Notes under the pieces: model-generated | Told to the model about the DNA's origin: nothing | The model's input: only the letters and a program-made list of their open reading frames with translations | Database searches by the model: none | DNA from: Niebla homalea | Lineage: Eukaryota; Ascomycota; Lecanoromycetes; Lecanorales; Ramalinaceae | NCBI GenBank assembly: GCA_019925105.1 | Contig: JAHGAU010000008.1 | Span: 310,001-374,000, forward strand | Direction of reading: 5' to 3' | DNA length: 64,000 bases | Shown here: positions 56,222 to 64,000 of the stretch, in pieces | How positions within the stretch are numbered: the first letter of the stretch is position 1 | Layout: each line of letters opens with the position of its first letter | Program-made: the position numbers and the translations under genes

Positions 56222-57532
56222 ATGTACATCGTAGTAGCCGCGTCACTCATTACTTGCATTCCAGTTCTCTGGATACTCATACAATGGAACATCCTCAAGC
56301 CCAAGTTGCGCCATGATGTGAAAGATGGTCGCCGTTACCGAAATCCCGCAGAATGTAGAATGGTTCTCGACGCCAAAGTCCTACCTGGCAGCCTGGAAAC
56401 GAATCAACTTGGCCAAGTCGCTGCTCGTGCGGGCCCGAATCAGAGGCTTGTGGCTGCCTTTGGGATCGATAATGCGTTCACCACGACGGATAAGGATTAC
56501 AGCAAAGCATTCTTAGCGACAGCCAGAGCCAAGATCGCAGGGGTGCGCTCCAAGGAGGTGCATGGCAATGGTTGGCCAAAGCTTGCACTCTCAGCCTCGT
56601 CTCTTCTACTCGAGGAAACCAACACGTCGCCGAAAACCATCAGACTTGATACACTTGTCCAGACCGTCACTTTCAAAATTGCTGTACAATGGCTTTGGGA
56701 ACTCGACCCTCGTCATATGGATCATCAGGCCGTCCTGGATGCCACATCCGAGATCAACCTGCTGTGGATAGCCTCGAAGACCACTCCCAGCAGTAGCAAC
56801 GCCCCGAATCGAAGCAAGCTCGACAGCGCCCTGCGCTCCATCCTCGAAGAACGCAGCTTGCAAGGCCGCGACAATCCACTCAACCTCCTCATTCCGGCCT
56901 ATGAGACCCTCTGGCGCGTCATCCTCTCCGGCGTCCTCGAAATCGTCTTCCGCCGCCACCCTAACGGCAGCAATTCCCCAGACACTCGCGGTTGGATCAC
57001 CCGCCTCGCAACCTACCTCGAGAACCCCACCTCCTCGGCGACCTTCACGGACGCCGACGTTCAGCGCCCCACCAGCGTGGAGCACCTCGTCAAGGAATGC
57101 CTGCGCCTCTACCCCCCGACCAAGCGCGTCAACCGATCATTTTCATTGCCACCAGGGCTACCGTCGCGCCCTGCCGTGATTCTCTCGGCCGACATCGAAG
57201 CCTGCCACAAGGACGTGGCGATCTGGGGTCCCGACGCGGAATGTTTCCGCCCGGCGCGCTGGCTGCACGTCACCGAGGAGCAAACGATGGCGTTCCTTCC
57301 GTTCGGCGATAGGCCGTTCATCTGTCCCGCCAAGGAGGCGTTTGGGCCACGCATGGTGGGACTGCTGATTGCGGCGTTTGCGGGGGGGTTGTCTGGGCAG
57401 GAGTGGACAGTGATGCTTTTCCCCAAGGGGGAGGGCGAGGGTGGAGGAGGGGTTGAGCTTGAGGGACTGGAGGTGCTGAAATCTGATCGGGAGGCTTATG
57501 AGAGGATTGAGTTGGTGAGGAACGAGGGATGA
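56222..57532 (+). CDS. cytochrome P450 with atypical heme motif
   Basis: The ATG at 56222 follows the minisatellite; the in-frame extension through the repeat is rejected. The product is 436 residues, short for a fungal P450 (about 500). An N-terminal anchor (VVAASLITCIPVLWILIQW) is present. The K-helix ExxR is seen in VKECLRLYPPTKRVNR, and the PERF-like region in FRPARWL. The heme-ligand loop reads FLPFGDRPFICPAKEAFGPR: the Cys has the right spacing from Phe-Gly, but the usual G, R/H and final G positions are Arg, Phe and Ala. A similar PFGxRPxxCPA form occurs in some ascomycete P450s as far as I recall. The I-helix AGxxT motif is not obvious. Substrate unknown; it may be an orphan secondary-metabolism enzyme or a degenerate one. 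Confidence 0.8.
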   Translation: MYIVVAASLITCIPVLWILIQWNILKPKLRHDVKDGRRYRNPAECRMVLDAKVLPGSLETNQLGQVAARAGPNQRLVAAFGIDNAFTTTDKDYSKAFLATARAKIAGVRSKEVHGNGWPKLALSASSLLLEETNTSPKTIRLDTLVQTVTFKIAVQWLWELDPRHMDHQAVLDATSEINLLWIASKTTPSSSNAPNRSKLDSALRSILEERSLQGRDNPLNLLIPAYETLWRVILSGVLEIVFRRHPNGSNSPDTRGWITRLATYLENPTSSATFTDADVQRPTSVEHLVKECLRLYPPTKRVNRSFSLPPGLPSRPAVILSADIEACHKDVAIWGPDAECFRPARWLHVTEEQTMAFLPFGDRPFICPAKEAFGPRMVGLLIAAFAGGLSGQEWTVMLFPKGEGEGGGGVELEGLEVLKSDREAYERIELVRNEG

Positions 57533-59258
57533 GTGCGTTTAGTATAGGATAGGATGGGGAGATGGTAACGTTGAGGCCTTGCAAGGCTTACTATCTACCT
57601 GAGAAAGGGCTTTTTTGAGACAGCGAGCAAGACAATGATGATTTGGTTTTCATAGATGATTGTGATTTTGAGCATCAAATTCTTCAAAGTTCGGTTCCTT
57701 GCTGCTGCCAAACCAGAATGGTCAAGTCTTTTCTTTAAAAAAAGAAAGAATAGAAAAGAAAGGCGATTGAAGCTTCCTCGCCCACGGAAGAAAGTGGAGA
57801 ATGTATGAGAAAGAGAAGAACTATGAAGCAAATCTCGAAGCTATGGTTGCAGATCTGGTATGATGCTGTAGAGCTGAAATCTATTTCATCAGCATTTCGC
57901 GATCACTCTTGCGCAGCACTTCACATGGAATGAGTGGAAAGCTCGTCGACCTTTGAAGTTGGCGTCATACTCGGTAAGAGACTATTCGCTCAGACTGCCG
58001 GTTACCGACACGTACATCATCCATGACTTCTGGCCCTCGAACGCATACAGGAGACAGTCCAAATCGATTGCCCAATTCAATGCCGGACCGTCAAGTTTTC
58101 CGGAAGTGGTATGGTCTATCAATCCACTTCTAGAAACATATCATTCCCGAGAGCATGCTGTAAATGATGAAGTATCAGACCAGGTTGCAACAACATCAAA
58201 CCGCCTTCAGGATTCCAATACTCAATGTAGACATATTCACCAAGAGGTGAGGTCGTGCAGCGCGCTCATATGGGCTTGTCGTCCAAGGACTAGGGGTTCG
58301 AATCCAGTCTGCAAATGTTTCACAATCGAGCCAGGATTGGCGTGCAATCGACTAAGAAGTAATCTTTCGATTCAATGCTGCGCGATCGAGTGTTGAGGTC
58401 TAAAAATTGACAGATTGTATGTCATTGCCATTGCACCTGCCGTCGTCACAAGGTAGGGACGACAATACGAGAAGCACTCCGCAGCTGGTAAGGAACTGCT
58501 CCCCTAACCCAATGCCAGAAACATACAGTTCCTGGAAGAATTGAATAGACCGAGCGCTTTGGTTGGGATGCTGCTTCCGGTTCAAAGTCATGAGGAGGAA
58601 CGTCTCAGAAATATCTTCGCACCCATTTAAATTCCTTGTCAATATAAAATCGATTCGTCCATCACCTCCTAATCGAACGACTGGTCGCAGCAACATTTCA
58701 AGCAACGTATTGCTAATTAGCTGGATGTTACGTGCCGAAGGTATGCGTTGATGGCGAGCTGAGTAATTTCGCGACGAAACAATATGGGACGCCTACGCGC
58801 GAAATATCATCAGACCTGCAACTGACCGCAGCATGGGATGATCTGGTATATTGTTAGACTCATTGAAACGGCTCCGTCCCGTTCCATTTATGTCTCATCT
58901 CTCAGTGGGATGCACCTTCACTCCCATTCCCTCCGCACGAGGATGCTGCGGCTTGCCATTTCACGTCGAAGGTCCAATCTCCAAGCCCACGATGTCACGT
59001 TGCTTCATTCCTGCCCTGCACCAGCATTCACCCAGACGGCTCATTCAACAACACATCCCTGCTTCAACCATTTGTTTAATCATCCCAACCATCCACGTCG
59101 AAACGCGCTCAACCAGCCGCGAACAACACCGCCGTAGATCCACACCTCATCTGCCGCTCGGTCGCCGGATTCACCTTGAACAATTTCAGGCTTGATCCAA
59201 GGTTTGGGAAGCGCAAGCCAAGACAAAGCTCATCCGCCTACCTGCAGGGCGATATACC
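57533..59258. other. intergenic, no gene recognised
   Basis: 1.7 kb. ORFs up to 147 codons (57953-58396) show no signature. A GGGGTTCGAATCC motif near 58297 looks like a tRNA T-arm but has no matching stems. Confidence 0.4.
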
Positions 59259-59484
59259 ATGAGCTTCGCCTTCGATGCCGTCGTGGCAGCCGTGTGGCGC
59301 ACAGCTGCACCACTTTCGGGCGGGGGGGGGCACAGGCTCCGTCGACTCGGAGAATTATGCGGCCAACCAGGGGACGCAGACTTTCGTGTTGAGGGAGTAT
59401 GCGGATGTCGATTTCTTTTTCGACTTTTCGGGGTATCCTACTACCGTCAGTGGGGAGGTGGCTCTGTTCCTGATCGGTCCGTAG
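59259..59484 (+). CDS. small orphan ORF with G-run frame break
   Basis: The ATG at 59259 gives MSFAFDAVVAAVWRTAAPLS up to a run of nine or ten G (about 59321-59330). The other frame then reads GTGSVDSENYAANQGTQTF, then VLREYADVDFFFDFSGYP and a stop at 59482-59484. Dropping one G would give a roughly 74-residue protein. The second part has coding-like composition, but no family is recognised. Equally it may be chance. Confidence 0.3.
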
Positions 59485-60155
59485 AATGGTATCCTTATGG
59501 CTGACAGCTTTGCTTTTTAGATGAGAATCTTGCTTTCGCGTTGTTCGAACCCTGAGGATACGAGAAGGGGGGGATGATGCCTGTCAAATGTGAAGGATGT
59601 ACATAGACCCGGCCACGGATGGATGGAAACCGTGATGGTTATCTTCAACCCGTTATCTTCAACGCTTCCTCCAGGCAAATGCTAAGCTAAGCGCACCCAT
59701 AAATTCAAGAGAAACCGGCATAGCCGAGACGCGTTCCATCCACAACCTCAGAAACAGATCTGCAACCGCTCCGCAACCGCTCCACAACCTGGATTGGAAC
59801 CGGATAGGAGCTGATCTCCCATTTCAACGCTGGACGCACAGTTTTCACCAGAACAGGCAAGGTGCGGCTCCAAACCATGCCTCAAACCCCTGCACCCCTT
59901 GGATTTGAGGCCGCCCGGGAGATCTCCGGCTATCGGGTTTCGTCAGATCTGGCGAGCTAGTCCCCGTTGCGGCCGCTTTAACGTCGATACGTCATAAAAT
60001 CTTTGGAGAACGTCATAGCCTGTCGCAGGCACACAGGACCGCGTTGCGCTCGCAGCACAACCAACTCATTTGATCCGGAGACCACCAGATTGTCCACTTG
60101 GAAACCATTGTCTCATCTTACTCCACTTAGTCGTACAGAACACACCCCACACACA
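59485..60155. other. intergenic
   Basis: Upstream of the small hydrophilic gene; presumably its promoter. Nothing else recognised. Confidence 0.4.
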
Positions 60156-60526
60156 ATGCCTTCCAGCAAAACCCCAGGCGGCCAAGCCGCATCCGCCAAA
60201 TTCATGAAGGCGGAAGCTCAAAGTGCGTGTCTCTCCCATTGGCTCCACCATCTTTTTCCTCTCCCCAAAACACTCTTACTCATTGCTATCCGCACCCGTC
60301 CATCCAGTTGACTGACTGATTCCCTTTTCCAGAACACGGTGAAGGCGCGTCCAACGCCCCCGGCCACACCGAAGGCAAGAAGCCTGGCGAAGCCCCTGTA
60401 GCAAGCGATTCGGGCAGCACGGGCGTGGGGATCGAGAAGGGAACGAATCAACCGGGAGAGAAGGGGATAGAAGGAAAACCTGTCGATCCGGTGCCGGACA
60501 ATTTGAGGGGCACGAGGGGCACGTGA
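60156..60526 (+). CDS. small hydrophilic conserved-type protein
   Basis: Exons 60156-60222 and 60333-60526 (110-nt intron, GTGCGT...TTCCAG) encode 86 residues. MPSSKTPGGQAASAKFMKAE leads into a Gly/Glu/Lys/Pro-rich disordered chain (GASNAPGHTEGKKPGEAP, GVGIEKGTNQPGEKG). There is no signal peptide or membrane helix. Small disordered proteins with such composition, reminiscent of stress-induced hydrophilins, are common in ascomycetes, but I do not recognise a specific family. Start context (CACACAATG) and clean splicing support a real gene. Confidence 0.65.
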
Positions 60527-61039
60527 TGGGAATGAATGGGGCACATTGAAGAAGGACGAATTCGACATTGGGTCGAAGGGCAGGAAGATGTGATGAGAGA
60601 TGAGAAGGTCTAGAACATGAATATTCTACGGCTCCAATACATACTGCTCATGCCAACGTGTTTCTGGCACGTCGATCCTGTCGGGACAGTGCGCTGCCTG
60701 TCTTTGCGAGTCATTGCGATGAATACTTGCGCCTCGCGGGCGCTTAGCTATTTCCTTGGTTTTTTCCGGTCGTGTTTCCGTCAGATCGTGTACTGGTGGT
60801 GCGAGACCTCGTACCAGCACAAGCTTTTGGCGAAGTAAACCGATCGCCTCCACCTTTAGCGGACGATTTGGCATTGGGATCAATGTGGGACTTTTTTTGA
60901 TCTGTTGCATCACTGGACTCCTGAATGCGCTTATCGAAGGTCAACCGCCGACGACCAAATTGTATGCTCGGGCCCGTTGGTCCGCGTTGGATTTCACTGT
61001 TGAGGGAGTTGAAAGGCCGGAATGCCAAGATGCCATCTG
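60527..61039. other. intergenic between convergent genes
   Basis: 500 bp holding both 3' ends; nothing recognised. Confidence 0.45.
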
Positions 61040-63898
61040 TCAAGAGATTTCTTCGGCGTTCGGATCGGTCGGGATATCTTTGTAGTTTCGGAAATTCAGC
61101 CCCCTGCTGTGGTCCCTGATCGATGACTTGAACTCGCCCCCACCACGGATCTTGAGTCGGGTCCACCCAAGGTGGCCGCCAGTAGCGAGTGTGCCATGAG
61201 CGGTCGAGAAGTCCAAGGTTTCGCATGCATATATGATGTGAAATTCAATGGTCAATTTGAAGAAGTGGTCGGTGACATGGGCCGGACGCCTTACATCGAT
61301 GCTTCTCCCGAACATGCCTGTAATATGGCTGGGTAGGGGACCTTGATGCTCGAACCTAGCATAGCGCGAGTCCAGTGTCAGTATAACCCAGTCTGTGTCT
61401 AACTCGAAAGAAACTATTGCGCGGCGCTGCTTCCGGAGGGATATGGTCTGAGGTTTTTCTCCCGCCCAGAAAGACTGCATTATGAGGTCGAAGGTTGACT
61501 GAGAAATCACATGCTTGCGACCTCTGGCGATACTGATCGCTGTCTGCCATGTAGTTATTCCGAGATCGTCTCGGAACGTAAAATCGAGCTGCTCTTCAGC
61601 AAAGAGGGCTATGACGTTCTCTCGCTTCAGCTCACATGCTAGTAGAAGCGGAGTCATTTGGCGAATATCTCTAGCCTCCTGTTTTGCCCCCTTGTCGAGC
61701 AGCAGCTGTACAACACTAGCATGACCATTCTCAGCGGTCATGTGAAGCACTGTGTGATTCCAGATCGAGATGTTGTCGACTTCAGCTCCCCATCTCAGGA
61801 GCGATCTGGCCACCTTTTCATGGCCATACCAACCTGCATGGTACAAAGCTTGGCGCCCGTCTCTGTCTCTCTCCTGCGCCAGGGTCTTTGCATCTTTCGA
61901 GGAGTTGGCAACAATAGTACGAGCCACGGCATCATGCCCATACTGGGCTGATATATGAAGAGGCGGCAAGTCGTGCCAGGGATTATCTAGGGACGTCACA
62001 CTCTCCAGCATGAGAAGATTGACCAAAGCCGGATTGCCAATCCATATCGCCCAATACAGCAAACTTAGACCTCGAGCGCTTATACTTCCCTGTCCGTGAA
62101 ATTCGTATCGCGGACCAGAAATGGTATCTCCGTCAAGGAATGTCTCGACGAGACTTGTTGTTACTTGATAGAGCCGACTCTCAAGTTCATCATTGTGAGG
62201 AGTCGTGAGGTTACTCGAAGTGAGGGCTGGGTGCAATGCAGACACAAGTTCCTTGTGGTCGTTCTTTAAAGCCACCAAGATGAGCCAGAAGGTGAATGCT
62301 TGTACACTGAAGTAGGATGGCTTTCGTTGAAGGTGGTAAATATTTGCCGCCTCAATTAAACACGACAGACGTTGGGCATCCTCCTTCGTATTAGGCATAA
62401 TTTCCTCGAAATTTACTTTGATTTGATCGCGGCCGATCTCGAGCTGGACCGGCTTTGTAAACCGAATGTTTAGCATGACCTCACCGTTTTGCTGCTTGGC
62501 AACGAGCCTCGAAGCCCGGCCATCGAATTGTACCAAGAACATTACAATGCAAATGTTGAGACCTGAAGCCCTACATGAAGCGGCAATTTAAGTCAGCCAT
62601 AAACGCTGAAAACCATGAAGCACCCGGGAAATCATGTCGATTGCATCCCAAAATTGCTCAGACATAATTCAACGGTCAAAGAACCTGCTCAGTCACGATT
62701 CGAAAGTGAAAGAACATGCCCAGACACAATCCAATGATGAACAAGATTTTGCAGAATACGAAAACGTTCCTGGGCCTCCAACTTACATGAAATTGCATCC
62801 CGCAACATTGAGAAAAAAAGCCTTTTCGTTTCCCTCAACTGCCCAAATTGTCTCCAAACTGCTAGCAGACGATCCAATCTGTGGTCTGAGGGATAGGACC
62901 TTGCCTTGAGAGCCCTCCCATATGTAGAGATCCTCGTCATTGAGATTCCTCAAATTTTCAACAGTAAGGTCAGCCAGCTTTATCTTCTCGAATTCTCGCT
63001 TGATGGCGGTAGACAACGCTGTGATTTGTGCGCGAGTGCTTATGGAAACGAAGGAGACTTGTGGGTGACATGCAATTATATCGATCAGTATCCAGGAGGC
63101 TTTGATTAGAGCCACGAATGCTGGCTTGGGAACAGTCGATCCTGGGGTGGCGATTGGACGAATATCCAACTGGGCCTTCAATAGCCACCAGGTGCCAGTC
63201 TCGATCCACTGGCTTACACCTATGGTACTCCAAGGCTGATACATTTCAGCATGTTTGAGTAATGATGCACTCATTGAAGAACGTGTGATGTCGTCCTTCA
63301 GCAACGACTCGTCATCTGCAAGCGACAGGGAGGGTACTGAAATTCCCTGCAAGCCTCTTTGATCACCCATCTCTTCTCCCTGTTGGGCCACTATATAATT
63401 CCGTATTGCGTGTATGTCTGATTCCAATGCGTTGGTCGAGCTCTGTATCTTCTGCAGAGAACTGTTACCGATTTGAGTCAAGAGCAGGCTCATCATTGTG
63501 TTATGCTGGTTTAATTTGCTGCGAAGACTCTCGATCATAGACCAGTCGAAGGTAAATTTGAAACGTGTCCACATCTGCTTCCTCTTCGATGCCGTATTGG
63601 ATCCCATGATCTCGTATTTGAGAGCAATTTTCTCCATTTTCTTCAATGTCACTCGAATGTTACCAACCATATCATTGACCAGTTTCACCCGGTCATCGCC
63701 CGCCTGTATTAGAGAAGATTCGGGATCCTGGACATCCTCTTGCAGAATCTTGAGAGAATTTGACAAAGTCGATACTTCTGACACGAGCAATTGAAATTCC
63801 TGAGGTGCCCCTCTGGCAACCTTATAGCAATCCCGGTATATCAAGTATGCCAGATGCGCCGCATCTGCAAAATTACCTACATCGAATCCAAAAGACAT
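61040..63898 (-). CDS. ankyrin-repeat protein with STAND-like helical N-terminus
   Basis: Exons 63898-62787 and 62570-61040 (216-nt intron) encode 880 residues. The ATG of MSFGFDVGNFADAAHLAYL is used; sequence upstream has only non-ATG codons. The N-terminus (about 1-170) is the helical module found before NACHT or ankyrin domains in fungal STAND/NLR-like proteins (ADAAHLAYLIYRDCYKVARG, LVSEVSTLSNSLKIL). The middle part (about 330-470) has LNDEDLYIWEG and the block FDGRASRLVAKQQNGEV. Four or five ankyrin repeats follow (about 520-690), for example LPPLHISAQYGHDAVARTIV, QALYHAGWYGHEKVARSLL and TVLHMTAENGHASVVQLLL. No P-loop or NACHT domain is present. The C-terminal roughly 190 residues are unrecognised. 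A role in self/non-self or innate recognition is inference. The large intron could hide a small exon. Confidence 0.8.
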
Positions 63899-64000
63899 GC
63901 TGAGCTCTGAAAAGAGTAGCAAGATATATATATATATGAGCCCGCGGCCGGATCAGCAGATTTGCAGTAAAGATACATCAATCAGAAGCCACGCTCAACA
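63899..64000. other. 5' flank of ankyrin gene, window end
   Basis: Contains a TATATATATATATA tract about 30 bp upstream of the start, on the minus-strand promoter side. Cut by the window edge. Confidence 0.5.

Noticed and set aside
58240..58330. GGGGTTCGAATCC, like a tRNA T-arm
   Set aside because: The T-stem does not pair beyond two bases, and other arms are absent.

Overview
This window is nuclear DNA of a filamentous ascomycete, most likely a Dothideomycete of the Mycosphaerellales type. That placement is inferred from gene content; no marker gene is present. The evidence is short GT-AG introns (about 47-125 nt, a few longer), fungus-specific families (Ssk1, Atg33-like, PTH11-type rhodopsin proteins, UstYa/DUF3328) and GC-biased codon use. 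There are about 29 gene models on both strands. Exon boundaries were assigned by eye from splice consensus and reading-frame continuity. I found no tRNA, rRNA or CRISPR.

Region 1 (1-19 kb) is a conserved housekeeping block. It holds a degenerate repeat tract, a peroxisomal 2,4-dienoyl-CoA reductase with a C-terminal SKL, an Atg33-like mitophagy protein, the HOG-pathway response regulator Ssk1, a secreted orphan, an 8-cysteine membrane protein, a GNAT acetyltransferase with two frame breaks, a SYLF/Ysc84-type protein, an MFS transporter with a C-terminal frame break and COP9 signalosome subunit 6. A 169-bp foldback MITE lies between the SYLF and MFS genes.

Region 2 (19-38 kb) is an accessory island. 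A family of single-pass membrane proteins occurs as one intact copy, two decayed copies and one fragment. A diverged direct duplication (about 22.4 and 32.8 kb) brackets a 10-kb block. Inside the block is the most notable locus: a divergent gene pair of (i) a secreted precursor with four 25-residue repeats separated by Lys-Arg (Kex2) sites and (ii) a UstYa/DUF3328 protein with two HxxHC motifs. This is the genetic signature of a dikaritin-type cyclic RiPP pathway. An ACS-type MFS transporter lies beside the pair, then a PTH11-like receptor-type protein and a DHA1-type MFS transporter. A decayed multi-membrane gene follows at 35.6-38.2 kb.

Region 3 (39.6-49.8 kb) looks like a surface-polysaccharide locus. 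A giant protein fusing a GH16-like ectodomain (no visible ExDxE motif) to an acyltransferase-3 membrane domain is divergent from a processive GT2 glycosyltransferase (QxxRW type). A stand-alone acyltransferase-3 gene follows. Together they suggest synthesis and O-acylation of an extracellular polysaccharide.

Region 4 (50-64 kb) has a gene-poor stretch, mitochondrial EF-G2 (Mef2), a 436-aa P450 with an unusual heme motif preceded by a 9-bp minisatellite, two small genes and an ankyrin protein with a STAND-like helical N-terminus but no NACHT domain.

Several genes break frame at or near homopolymers (GNAT, 16-kb MFS, 59-kb small ORF). Assembly error and true decay cannot be separated from sequence alone.
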